Source of the DNA: Lamellibrachia satsuma
Taxonomy: Eukaryota; Annelida; Polychaeta; Sabellida; Siboglinidae
Assembly (NCBI GenBank): GCA_033239005.1
Contig: BSQZ01000014.1
Coordinates: 4,388,501 to 4,452,500 of the forward strand
DNA length: 64,000 bases
Direction: 5' to 3'
Each line of letters opens with the position of its first letter. Position 1 is the stretch's first letter. Shown here in pieces: positions 1 to 31,718 of this stretch. The translations under genes were made by a program, and so were the position numbers. The notes under the pieces are model-generated. The model had not been told where the DNA came from. It saw only the letters and a list, made by a program, of their open reading frames with translations, and made no database searches.

Positions 1-890
1 AGGCCTGTACATTTAAGTTAAGAAGTCAGGTAAGTCTAAATCCTATTTAGACAGCACACTGCATACGTTATTTTAATAGTGGTGAACTGACAGATGGCTT
101 TATTGGCACGAAGTTGTGTTTCAAATCACCGCACCTTTAATCTATTTAATCCCATGTCATTGTTTTTTAAGCAGCAATATTAGTGAGCCAATACCCAATT
201 ACATACCAATGTATTATTTTCTTCTAATGCATCGTACTGCATGGTTGAATTATTCACGATAGAACCTACGGTGTTTATTAAATATATTTATTAATTATAG
301 GTTTCCTATTTGCACAAAAGCACGCATAAATGGATGCTTTAGACTTACAATTGTGCTTAACCAGTATTCTGAAAAGTTACGTCAAGCTGCACTAGCACGA
401 CGGCTTATGGGTGAGTGTGGCATGAGGAACCCTGTTCTTTAACATGGGTCAGGTGTAACAAACACGTGTGCTTGGATAATCCACCACCCCCGCGCAAAGA
501 GGACGCCAAGGGGACACATTAAGTAACCCATTAGTCTACACTGCTACATGTTATGTACGAAACAAAATAAGGCAATGAGGGTAGGGCATATTGCCGCCTC
601 CCCCCGAAATAGGCCACACAACGTCTTCAGTGACGTATTAAGGTAGCACTGTGCCACGCAACATGTCCAGGCGAAGTATCATTACATTTGTTACACAGTC
701 ACGACCCCCTCCGTTCAACGGCCGCAGGTACACAGCTGAATCCATTGACTGCGTGACACAAATGTACACCACAAGTGCAGAGGCACCCAGTCAAGAAGTG
801 TGACGCTAACACAACCACGTACACAACTAGGTATATATGGCAACAGACCACATGATCTTAGGAAATCCGTAAGACTTACGGGTCAATCGT
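1..890 (-). repeat. Dispersed ~1 kb repeat, copy A
   Basis: This stretch matches, in reverse complement, the segment at about 56090-57445. Shared blocks include the AAATCCTATTTAGACAGCAC segment near the left edge, the CCCCGAAATAGG block, the GTCACGACCCCCTCCGTTC block and the ACTTACGGGTCAATC block. Copy A lacks about 160 bp and a minisatellite found in the other copy. No coding potential was seen. It is probably a degenerate transposable element of unknown class. Confidence 0.75.
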
Positions 891-1085
891 AAGTGTGTTG
901 CTGCTATTGTTTTAACATTGTTTACATTAGTTATGTTACAAACCTTTCCACAATCCCACTTACCTTTCTTCTACTGCGCAAGCTGGTGTCGTCCACCTGT
1001 TGCGGCTCCTTTCTGTCTATTGCGAAGCAACAAATTGTTAAAAAACTTCGGCACAAAAAGGTTTTCCCGTGGTGGTTTTCCCATT

Positions 1086-1527
<442 letters not shown>

Positions 1528-1570
1528 TACATGTATAACCACTGGGAAAACCACTGTGGTTATAAGTTAT

Positions 1571-1571
<1 letters not shown>

Positions 1572-1637
<66 letters not shown>
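1572..1637. repeat. (CT)n microsatellite
   Basis: An uninterrupted CT dinucleotide run directly follows the TATAACCAC-flanked block. Confidence 0.95.
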
Positions 1638-1639
<2 letters not shown>

Positions 1640-2356
1640 GATGTTACAAGGCCTCTTTATACTTTTCAGCCCTTTTCAGAACTTTATCGTCCATATGTTC
1701 CGTTATTTGGTGGCGTACCCAAGCCTGGTCCGGGTCTTTAACCCAGAACTATAGCACTTAAAGCGGACGTGATAACCAACGCACTACCGCGTCTCAATAG
1801 AACGAATCCAGTCATGTATTAGCCACTTGTTTAGCCTGAGCCTAACAACTTACGTGATCTGTGTGTGGGAAGCCTTTGTTACGCCGGTCTACCGTAGCAA
1901 GTAATGCTGCAAGTCGCTAGACGATGAATCATCGCGAATAAACTGCGTTGGCGGAAGTTACGGAAATTGCTTAAACCCCACAAAGCACTGCGAGTTTTCC
2001 CGCTGTGGTTATACCTACTAGCAGAAGTACCCGGGATATCCTGGAATTTTGTAGGTGACTGTCATGGTGACAACATGTGCACTATAACTATCCATCTATA
2101 CCTTGGTGCTTGGTGTTGCCAGTCAATATCTTAATGGTTTCTTGCAATCTAACTCTCGAAATAGCGACTTAATACTGGTAGTCACAGTAGAGTCTAGCAA
2201 CGGATTACGTAACTTCGAATAATCGTAGGAAAACGCACGACGTTGCGAACAATTGTACGTATTTGTTTGCATGATGTTGCGAACAATTGTACGTAATAAC
2301 ACGCACGCACGCGCACGCGCGCCGCGCGCACGCACTCAAGCTTTCTCTCTCTCTCA

Positions 2357-2548
<192 letters not shown>

Positions 2549-2599
2549 CCCACACGCACAAAACAAACACGCGCGCGCGCACACACAAATTAATTGTTC

Positions 2600-4174
2600 A
2601 ATGAAGGCACAACACATGTTGGCAATTTCGTTAAACCGCATTGCCTGTGTGACTGTGTCTTTCGGACGACACAGTTAAAGCGGTTGGTCTTTTGTAACTG
2701 TTGTCTATGCCAGGGGAAGTAAACTATCCCACACAGGGGGTAAATATGTAAGCTGCTGTGGACTCCACGATTCAACTTTACTTCATCACTGCTCAACTAT
2801 TCGTTGATACATATCTGGTTTACATACCTCTCAACGCTCTCGCATAATCCGCGAGATTCACAGTTTCGCATTTAATGTTACCGTCCCTCAGCAAAGCTCT
2901 GACATCTCACGCATATTTTCATTGTCTTTAGAAATTAATAATTATTATGAAAAAAACCTGTTTTGTAAAAATGAAACGCAGAATCTATTCGTGTGTGTCA
3001 TTTGCGAAGACCGGTAATACCTGCCTTTTACTGAATAACGTGTGACACGCGGTCAGTGATTGGTCAACAGTTGAGCATCGACCAATGGAAAGCAGTGTAA
3101 GCACGTGTTAAACAGCTCTTGACGTTCAGTGAGGTCAGTGGGCTGAAGGACTGCGGCCACTGGACCTTCAGAACATTTCTCACGCCGAAGAATCCACGGA
3201 TAGCTATGTCTTTATTCATCGTTGCGTGTTACTGACACGTGACGCCTTTGTCTGTTTTACAAGAAACCCGGAACCATGCGCATTGCCTTTTGTTATACTA
3301 ATAATTTTTCACACCTTTGTACACGTACAACCGGACTCTGTTATTCTTAATTCAACAGCCGCTCCTGAAAGAAATCCCTGCTCGGATTGCCTTCAATTAT
3401 GGTAGAAATGGTCACAATAAATACCAGCGCACTGATTGTGTCTCGATAGGATGGATTCGTCGTGGCGAATGAATGTAGAGCAGACGCATGTTCGTCTGGC
3501 TCACACAAGTCTAGGCACTGCACACGTCAGTGTATGAACTACTCACATCTCCAGGTCAATCTCAATCCGGTCCAGCGGGACACTTGAGTGAGATAATTCA
3601 CTGGAGAGAGATAATAGGTTATGAGGGGTATGGCAGGGATCTCAACCTCCCATCTCTGTTTTGGGGACCAACCTCCCAGCTCCCACCAATTTTTAGATTC
3701 CACCTCCAATTTCCCACCAATCCCACACCACTAAATTAATATATTGTTGAGACCAACATTCCACATTCCGCCCATTTGTAGGGCCACCTTCATGCCAAAC
3801 TGCCAACTTCATGCCAATGGGGTATTTTGCAATTCCGCCTCGGTCCTATCACTAAATGTTGACATTTGCATTACCAGTCCCTATGTCACAGTGAAATCTT
3901 TCGCCGCACTTTGGGCCAAATGCTCGGAACCACATCCGCCAAAGTCAGCCATCTGTAAATGTTTGTATTTTAATGACAACCGCCCATAAAAACAGCTATT
4001 TCTCTCCTTGAAACTCTTTGTAGCGACACGGAACCTTGTTTTGAGCACTGCATAGTTAGACTTACGAGGAATTTTGCAGACGAGGCGCTTGACTGACTTG
4101 ATTCTACAAGATCATTAGACTGTTGCTGGCTCTGTTGACCAATACAGCTATGTGTCAAGCGTAGCCGTTCCTTG
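2600..4174. other. Mx upstream region, no gene seen
   Basis: No coding region is recognisable. A TATA-like CATAAAAA lies about 190 bp before the Mx start codon and is conserved in the inverted copy. It is a possible core promoter or 5'-UTR element, but a transcription start cannot be placed from sequence. No clear interferon-response element was found. Confidence 0.4.
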
Positions 4175-22957
<18,783 letters not shown>

Positions 22958-23284
22958 GCACCAGAATGAAGGATACCGATGCAAGATTTCCATTGACTTG
23001 ATCAGCGGCAGGGCTTTGCATACATAGTTATTAACATGAAATTGAGCACGCTAACTAGTACGCACACAATAACCTACATTCCACCAATATCGATTTATAT
23101 TTTGGCAACGATGCTTGCTGATTTATGATGTTTGGAAATGTTGGCTTGTAGGTGCAATCCAATGACAAGGCAGCACTCCATTATACAGATGATTACTATG
23201 ATTACTATTTAGACAATCGATCGCTTCTCGTAGTGTTTCGTGATATCTATAATGTATCTTGCAGAACGAAATGAGTTGTCCTGA
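22958..23284 (+). other. Mx 3' flank / presumed 3' UTR start
   Basis: Non-coding. No AATAAA in the first 300 bp; an AATAAA occurs near 23765. The 3' end of the transcript cannot be placed. Confidence 0.4.
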
Positions 23285-23590
23285 CACTAGAAGGTCCGTT
23301 CATTGTAGTACAAGTTCCGGGGAGGCCACTAGATGGTCCTTTTATTGTATTTCATATTCCGGGGAAGCCAGTAGATGGTCCTTTCATTGTAGTTCATGTT
23401 CTAGGGAGGCGAATAGATGATCCTTTTACTGTAGTTCATGTTCCAGGGAAGTCACTAGATGGTCCTTTCATTGTAGTTCATATTCCTGGGAGTCCACTAG
23501 AAGGTCCTTTCATTGTAGTTCATATTCCTGAGAGGCCACTATATGGTCCTTTCATTGTAGTTCATGTACCTGGGAGGCGACTAGCTACAA
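23285..23590 (+). repeat. ~42-bp minisatellite, 7 copies
   Basis: The unit contains GGTCCTTTCATTGTAGTTCA, ending GGGAGGCCACTAGA. Moderately diverged copies lie in the Mx 3' flank. Confidence 0.92.
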
Positions 23591-24830
23591 TGTCAGTATA
23601 CCACAGTTGAGATGATTCCACGTTTTATGGGTATGTCTTGTGTGTCCAACCCAATTTGAAAAGGGTAATATTTTGCGTAACTTCTTATCCACGGAAAACT
23701 GCATATATTTAAATCTGCTCAACTTTTTTGATATATGTCAAAACGGGAGGGAGGGAAGTCAATTAAATAAATCATCAAGTGTAGTGTACTGGCAACGTAA
23801 TGGGTTCCTCACGGGAGATAATGTACGCCACTGTGAACTACAGTGGGCTGGGTCCGACATTGTTTGGCGTCACGTATACATGTTTATTTCAATTATCTAT
23901 TTATTACAACCGAGTACTACGAGGTATTGTTTTACCATCAACTTCACGGATGGTGCATGAATATGATTATCATGTTCACTTATTAATTAAGGCAAGATAT
24001 TGGGCTTCTAGATTGTTTTAATCGACGTTTTACCAGCAGTGGTTGTGTTGCTTTGCATCATGTCCGCTAGGAGACGTACTACTCAGTGCGCCATCTACCG
24101 AGTGGGCAATATTTGCTTCACCTCATTATTTAGTCGTTGCTTGTGACTAGCTTACAACATCATCTTCAAAAGGAATACTGATCATTCAAAGTTCGTGAAG
24201 TCATGTATGTTAAGCTAAAAACGCAACAAAGGTTTAAATGGCAGAAAGTCATTTATAAATGAACAAATCAAGGGGTATAGGCTTCATTCACATATTACAG
24301 TTCGTGTTTCAGAAAGAAAACGCATTTACAGGTTTGATAAGGTTCAGCTCACACGGGCCACGGGTAAACATGTTTTTACTTTTATCCGGCGCATTACCCC
24401 GCATATATACACAGCACAATATGTTTGTATTTACTTTTGAATTTCACACGGACATGGAGGGTTTTCACACAAGCAAACTGCACGTGTAAAAGGCCTTAAA
24501 AACCCTGCGCATATATATTTATCCCAAGTAATCTCTTTTTTCACTTTGTTTTTATTCTGTTTTTTTTTCAGACTGTTTGAACATTTCAACGTTTGAACGT
24601 GTACTGTGTTGACAACGTATACGTGTAGTCGATGTCATATCCTACCTGCATCTAGGTGTATCACTTCTGATGAGTAAAAATAAAATCTTAGTGCACTTGC
24701 ACCAGTGTGTAAGAGTATTCATTGTAGAATGTGGTGTAGTAAATAAAAAGCACTATTTGTTCATAGTTACATAGTCGATTATATAAATTTTCACATTTGA
24801 ATAAGACACATATTTCGTATTATATTTTAA

Positions 24831-24833
<3 letters not shown>
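23591..24833. other. No gene seen
   Basis: AT-rich sequence with short, stop-interrupted frames only. Nothing recognisable on either strand. Confidence 0.5.

Positions 24834-24893
<60 letters not shown>
24833..24893. repeat. (TA)n microsatellite
   Basis: A TA run next to AATAATAATA. Confidence 0.95.
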
Positions 24894-24899
<6 letters not shown>

Positions 24900-24909
24900 T
24901 AATAATATA

Positions 24910-25045
24910 TATACCCACCTACAGCCCACCAGGTTGTGTGGGTTTATATTACCACCCACCTACACCCCACCAGGTTGTGTGGGTTTGTATCACTACCTAC
25001 CTACAGCCCAACAGTTTGTGTGGGTTTGTATCACTACCCACACAT
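24910..25045 (+). repeat. ~57-bp tandem repeat, about 2.5 copies
   Basis: Repeated CCCACCTACAGCCCACCAGG / GTTGTGTGGGTTT blocks. Each unit is partly self-complementary (CCCAC...GTGGG). Confidence 0.85.
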
Positions 25046-25174
25046 TTATGTGTGTGTATATATGCAGTAAACAGTTATTATATTAAAGAATCATACCGAT
25101 AAAGATTAAAACTCACATGTATTACATTAGAATTCAAGTTAGAAAAAACAACAATTTAAACAACTGTGCGGACG

Positions 25175-25259
25175 CACACACACACACACACGCGCACGCG
25201 CGCGCGCGCACACACGCACACGCACACGCACACGCACACGCACACGCACACGCACACGC

Positions 25260-25298
<39 letters not shown>
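25175..25298. repeat. (CA)n / (CACACG)n microsatellite
   Basis: CA repeats with a regular CACACG hexamer block. Confidence 0.95.
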
Positions 25299-25299
<1 letters not shown>

Positions 25300-26195
25300 T
25301 GTAAGTAAAGCTTACCTGCTCACATCAAAATAACAAAGTATGCAACGTTATCATGTTGTGAACTTATATGACAGTATTCAAATCACATCAGTAGGTTTTA
25401 ATAATCAAATGTCTTTCCATCAATAACTATATATTAGTTATATCACAATATTCAAATCGCATCAGTAGGTATCTCCATCAATAACTATATACTAGAATGA
25501 CATTTAAGAAATGATAAAACGGATTTCAATGCGAAGAAGTGCACAGTAGCGCGCAAACGCAATCCTAAGCTACACCAATGCAGGCTTTTAAAATCATGAT
25601 TACCTCTCAGTCACTATATCACATGACCTACGATGGAATGACCACTGGTTCAAAATTACCAAGAAAGCCGCATAATAACCGCACATTTGATCTATTAAAG
25701 ACACCGCTCTCATCCTGTTCACAACATGTTAAAGATCCCAACACAGCAACTGAATTAACCGCTAGGCACGCATACGAAGAAACGTTGTCAGACTGGTTTT
25801 ATCTGACTATCATAAAGAAACCCACATTTCACGACTAAACTGGGCCTCATTCCACACATGTCGCTTGGTCAAGCAAGCACCGAACCTCTCCAAGTTTAGC
25901 TGTCATCAGCTGCGTAGGGAATTAAGTATAAAATATTGAGATTGTCAGCTTTCAGCCTGACCAGTCGAACAACACACAACAACTCAGATACAAGCAACCA
26001 GGTGCAGCGATTATTCGCAATCAAACCGATTTATTTCATGTAGATATTCTAAGCGAAACATCGAGTACTCATCTATTTTGATTGTGTTGTATACAACGAT
26101 TCGGTGTCTTTGCACATCTTAAAAATAACATACACATAACATATGTCTTAATGCAATAGAAAATCAAAATGCCTTAAAGTAGTATATAGATGTTT
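25300..26195. other. No gene seen
   Basis: Contains a short imperfect duplication (ATATTCAAATCACATCAGTAGG twice, about 60 bp apart) near 25375 and 25445. No supported coding sequence. Confidence 0.45.
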
Positions 26196-26229
26196 TTCAA
26201 TCCTTAAATTTGGGCAGATTTTGGGTAAG

Positions 26230-27000
26230 CTTTTGATTGGTTGAAATTTGAAATGGAGCGTTCTGATTGGTCGTGCGCTTATTGCCGCCAGGGGGCGCCA
26301 CGGTATAATCCCCTATTAGCAGCTTCACCACCAGGGGATCTGATTGGTCGAGAGCCGTCAGGTGACCTATCACGTCATAGCTCATTTCCATAAATTTGCA
26401 TCAATTAGCATTAATTACACCCTTTTGTGGTGAAACCGTCGCCCGAGGGCGCCACGTGTCATCCCTTATTTTCGCCCCGAGGCACTGTTTTGCGGTAATA
26501 TTGTTGCCAGTGGGCGCTACGGGTCAAGTGTGTCGACGGTTCTGATTGGTCATCATGTGACTTATGGCGTCACAGTTCCTCATTTGCATATCACGTGACT
26601 TCTCTATGGAGGCCGCCATCTTGTTTTGCTGCCATGTTGTTTTTCGATGATACGGTCACCAGGAGGCGCTGCTACAACGTCACAATTTCTCATTTGCATA
26701 TCAGGTGACCTCTCTATGGAGGCTGCCATCTTGTTTTGCTGCCATGTTGTTTTGCGATGATACGATTACCAGACGGCGCTGCGGGGCAAGGTCGAAGGTC
26801 AAAAGTCACCGACCTTTTGCAGTGATACAATTGTCAGTTAAGGTTAGGGTTAGTAACCCTAATTCTGTCGTCTGTAGTGAACCCTAATACGAACCCTATA
26901 GGGTTAGTAACCCTAATGAAAGGTCAAAGATCACCGACCTTTTGTACTGATACAATTGCCAGTTAGGGTTAGGGTTAGTAACCCTAATTCTGTCGTCTTC
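26230..27000 (+). promoter_or_regulatory. Modular GC-rich element with CTCF-like, CCAAT, octamer, E-box and YY1-like motifs
   Basis: At least five degenerate modules carry a CTCF-like core: CCGCCAGGGGGCGCCAC (26285), CCCGAGGGCGCCAC (26441), TTGCCAGTGGGCGCTAC (26504), TCACCAGGAGGCGCTGC (26655) and TTACCAGACGGCGCTGC (26765). Around them are inverted CCAAT boxes (TGATTGG, four), TCATTTGCATATCA (octamer, twice, one continuing into TCACGTGAC) and GCCGCCATCTTG or GCTGCCATCTTG (YY1-like, two). The right part duplicates a ~124-bp unit with telomere-like palindromes. It could be an insulator or promoter island, or a tandem transposon derivative. Binding is not shown. Confidence 0.5.
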
Positions 27001-27286
27001 GGTTTACTACTAACGATTATAGCGCGCTTTTTGAGACGTGTCTGGGTACAGAACCGGTTTGAACCGGTTTCATGTAGTTTTTTCTTCTTTACTAGAACGT
27101 TCGAACGACGTCATGGAATTTTCCAAGCTCACGAAAAGAAACACGATCCTGCATTTTCACCCTGCTAGCAGACTGAAACCTAGCGGTCGAATGTTCGTGC
27201 ATGCAGTGGGATAAACGTAGCCGTGCATGTAAGCTATACGACGCATATCGCATCATTGCATTATATCGAGACCTTTTCGACGTATG

Positions 27287-28402
27287 TACGATAGTCCCCA
27301 TCTCATAAGTGGAGACTGATTGCAACATAGCATGTAAGTACGATAGTCCCCATCTCATAAGTGGTGACTGATTGCAACATAGCATGTAAGTACGATAGTC
27401 CCCATCTCATAAGTGGAGACTGATTGCAACATACCATGTAAGTACGATAGTCCCCATCTCATAAGTGGTGACTGATTGCAACATAGCATGTAAGTACGAT
27501 AGTCCCCATCTCATAAGTGGAGACTGATTGCAACATAGCATGTAAGTACGATAGTCCCCATCTCATAAGTGGTGACTGATTGCAACATAGCATGTAAGTA
27601 CGATAGTCCCCATCTCATAAGTGGAGACTGATTGCAACATAGCATGTAAGTACGATAGTCCCCATCTCATAAGTGGTGACTGATTGCAACATAGCATGTA
27701 AGTACGATAGTCCCCATTTCATAATTGGTGACTGATTGCAACATAGCATGTAAGTACGATAGTCCCCATTTCATAAATGGTAAATGATTGCAACATAGCA
27801 TGTAAGTACGATAGTCCCCATCTCATAAGTGGAGACTGATTGCAACATAGCATGTAAGTACGATAGTCCCCATCTCATAAGTGGTGACTGATTGCAACAT
27901 AGCATGTAAGTACGATAGTCCCCATCTCATAAATGGTGACTGATTGCAACATAGCATGTAAGTACGATAGTCCCCATCTCATAAGTGGAGACTGATTGCA
28001 ACATAGCATGTAAGTACGATAGTCCCCATCTCATAAGTGGAGACTGATTGCAACATAGCATGTAAGTACGATAGTCCCCATCTCATAAGTGGTGACTGAT
28101 TGCAACATAGCATGTAAGTACGATAGTCCCCATTTCATAATTGGTGACTGATTGCAACATAGCATGTAAGTACGATAGTCCCCATCTCATAAGTGGAGAC
28201 TGATTGCAACATAGCATGTAAGTACGATAGTCCCCATCTCATAAGTGGTGACTGATTGCAACATAGCATGTAAGTACGATAGTCCCCATCTCATAATTGG
28301 TGACTGATTGCAACATAGCATGTAAGTACGATAGTCCCCATTTCATAAATGGTAAATGATTGCAACATAGCATATAAGTACGATAGTCCCCATCTCATAA
28401 GG
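27287..28402 (-). repeat. 52-bp minisatellite, ~21 copies, inverted relative to 7370-8155
   Basis: Same unit as in Mx intron 1, on the opposite strand. Many adjacent copies alternate GGAGACTG and GGTGACTG, giving a higher-order ~104-bp period. It forms the inner edge of the right inverted arm. Confidence 0.95.
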
Positions 28403-28429
28403 CCATCCCGTCTACAAAGATGCCACGAC

Positions 28430-28700
28430 CTTGTATGTTCACAACACAGACACAATACAAATTGTCGCATGGAATGCCGGAACATAATTCCAAGAAGGGA
28501 AGCTAGAAAGATGCACATTGTGCTCAAAATCAACATCATAGGTATGTGATGTAAGACGTGAGGGTGCTGGGAAAATCATCAGCAATAACCACACACTCAT
28601 TTACCCAACAAGACACAGAATAGAAGGAGGGGTAGGAGTTATATTTGTCAGTGTGATATATCGATGCATTTATTGTATTGGGTGCATGGAAAAAATTGGA
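28430..28700 (+). mobile_element. RTE-type LINE endonuclease fragment (right copy)
   Basis: Inverted counterpart of 7060-7330, with INIIGM, a GAGKII stretch and EGGVGVIF. Decayed. Confidence 0.6.
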
Positions 28701-30219
28701 TTGACTAATGGCGGTGAAAATCTAAGGAAATAGTTACATTCAAAATAACAGTTACTCATATTAACGACATTACAGCAAATGATATGCCGACAATAACACG
28801 TTATTGTCAATAATCTCATTCATATAACATAACTTCAACTGCGTTTATTAATTTTATTTTCAGTGTAACTTCCTTCCACCATCACACACGCACGCACGCA
28901 CGCACGCACACACACACGCACGCGCACGCACACACACAAATTAATTGTTCAATGAAGGCACAACACATCAGGGCAATTTCGTTAAACCCGCATTGCCTGT
29001 GTGACTGTGTCTTTCGGAAGACACAGTCACACATGCAAAATAGCCGTGCGTGATGATATTCCGATGGACATGAAACCATGATAAAACATATTAATATTCC
29101 TGCATTTTTAGTTTGCATTGTCATTCAATTAACCATGATAATAATGTGTGTTTAGTCGTCTTAATTTCCAGTACGCCTATTATGGTTCTAAATAATTGTC
29201 CTAATATCTTCTTTTGATAAGTGTTTTCTTTAAAGTGTTTTGAACAGTTATATATGGAAATTCACAGTTGATGCATAACATGATGTATCTGGCGCCTTTG
29301 AGCAGGTTTGTACCCGGATACCCTAGGCGATATAAATTCCTAATTTATTATTAATAAAGTGAAATAACAAAAGAGATCGAAATGTGTAGTGCCATTGTAT
29401 GTAACAAAGCAATAGACGGCACTATGGACGCACTACCACAGAGCCACCGCACTCCACTTGAAATGACTTCATTTAAAATTCGTTCAAATTAAAACCGGGG
29501 AGACTGCTGGTACATATAATGTAGCAGTTGAAATTATACAAACATTGGAAGATATTGGAGTTAGAAAGAGTAACATGTTTGATCGAAAAGATAAAACAGT
29601 ATATACTCCAGACGATGTATATTTATATAAATCGATACTCATTGTCGTGACAAAAGAACAATGATCAACGGATCAAAATCACTATTAAAATAATCTCAGT
29701 CGGAATAAGCCATTACACAATGTATCATACATTATTAGCATGAGAATATGTGTGTGCGTGCGTGCGTGCGAGCGTGCGTGCGTGCGTGCGTGCATGCGTG
29801 TGCGTGCATCTCTCTTGTGCATAGCAGAAAAACACAGTCACTACAACAGTTTCACGTGGGGTGACTAGAGCTACACGACGGTTGCACAAACGGTTTACTC
29901 TGAGTAAAAGTGAGAATTGTTCAAGAAGCTAATCAATTGTCATTTGACGAGGATGCAGTAAATAGGGATAGTATTTATGAGCCTTTTGAGATGAAAGAGA
30001 CCTTAAATTATGAGTCCAAATAAGCATTCAAGATCGTTCGTGCGTAGCTGGCACTGCCGAGTCAGCCACCGACAATACCACCGAAGTAGTGCGTGGGTGA
30101 AAAGAATCGATGCAGCGGTGAATATGTTAACAATGCTTTCAGAAAGAACCATTGCAGTTGAGGTAGATGTGTGTATGTGCGCGCGCGCATTGGTGTGTAC
30201 GTTTGTACGCGTGTGCGTG

Positions 30220-30320
<101 letters not shown>

Positions 30321-31474
30321 ATATTATATATATGCGTATATATATATTTACGTTTATTTATTTGTTTATCTGAACATTGTCTAAAGTTTACGTTCTTGTG
30401 AGTACTGGATGAATATTGAAATTGTCTATTAGGATCCACTTCTACTATTGTCTCCCACTACTATCTGCGCATGTTACTGTTCATGAAATGTTATATACAC
30501 TACTGGGTGTGAGGTTGTCTCTCCCCCTGCTAATTCCCTATATTTCACACTGGAAGACCCGAATTTAAATGAGCAAAACAAATATCATAGCACACAGAAA
30601 AGAAGAGCATTTGAGAACTGGATTGCCATCTGGGTAATATGAGCCATGTGCAATCCAGGTAATATGATTTTGTGCGTGCGTGCATATGTGTGCGTGCGTG
30701 CGTGCGTGCGTGCGTGCGTGTGTACGCGTTCCCTAATGTATATAAGAAAATAGCCGGTTTTTACTTAGGACTAGGCCCATTCGCAATAGACCTAGACCCA
30801 GCCAGGCTCGATTAACTGTTTAATTTAACAGTCAGTCCAGGTCCAGGCCCATAACGTGTAGTCCCAGGCCAGGGACGGGCGATATAGTGCCTTTGCGGGT
30901 ACGTGGTGCCATGGCATTTCCCTGTCAACGTCGCTATCTACTACATACGTTGTCGTTTGCGTGGGCGGTTCACCCATGGCCACGTCGTCTACGTGCTTTT
31001 TACGTGTCATAGTCTGGCTAACTGCGGGCCGCTATTTTTTCTTGATGTTGACAGTGAGCCGCTGTCTATACAAACTGGGCTGAGAGCCACTGAATTATTT
31101 ATGGAATGACGCACTAGACTGCGACAATGCCTCATGATGTGCTGAAAACGCGCTGTGAATAGAAGTGTCTGGCATTGAAGGCCCCGTTTGCCGACTACAG
31201 ACTTGAAACTGGCGAAAGGAATTCACATGAACTCTGCATGCTTTTCAAAAGAAATTTATGACACCGAAAATGGCTAAAATGGGTTATTTTTGTTTAGTCA
31301 AATCCGACGCTAATGGCGTTAAAGGCCTTCGACAGCGCGAGCGCGGTCCGAATGAAACCAAATGTCTGAAGTTTATTAGTCACTGTTCTCCAAAAGTACC
31401 GCCCAAAAAAATGCTGCTGGACACGCAAGTGACTACGTATGCGAGAAATGCAACATGGCCACCTAGGCCCCTAC

Positions 31475-31718
31475 CTGTTCCCCGCGGCAGTGGTACGCCC
31501 GAGATACTCTCGAGCACGGAGCTCTTGCCGCTGCCCGTGACGACAACCTGCGGCAGTGGAATCTCCTTCTCGAGGCCGAACGTCCTCAGCTGATCAACGA
31601 GGCCGATGTAGTGGCCGTAGTGGGCGTTGTAGTGTTCCACGAGCGTCTGCCCTTCGGCTACTGTCGACGTCATTGGATATCCTGTATCAATGCACCTCTC
31701 CGACTCAGAATCTGGCAT
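31475..31718 (-). pseudogene. Mx-like (partial): Orphan inverted copy of Mx exon 1 with P-loop deletion
   Basis: Starts at ATG (MPDSESERCIDTGYP...) and ends at the same donor GAACAG|GTAG as the intact exon. It is 244 nt instead of 253. Nine bases are missing inside the P-loop, so TGIQSSGKSS becomes TGSGKSS and the GxxxxGKS pattern is lost. Frame and splice donor are kept. No exon 2 follows on this strand, because the duplication stops in the minisatellite. As arranged it can only make a truncated first exon. It would regain exons 2-14 only if the intervening 19 kb inverted. An assembly error is possible. Confidence 0.85.

Noticed and set aside
3985..4174. Interferon-response or STAT sites upstream of Mx
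   Set aside because: Only single GAAA words, no GAAANNGAAA pair; not supportable.
26840..26990. True interstitial telomere from chromosome fusion
   Set aside because: Only one to three TTAGGG units per side, repeated with the same flanks; more like an element-borne palindrome.
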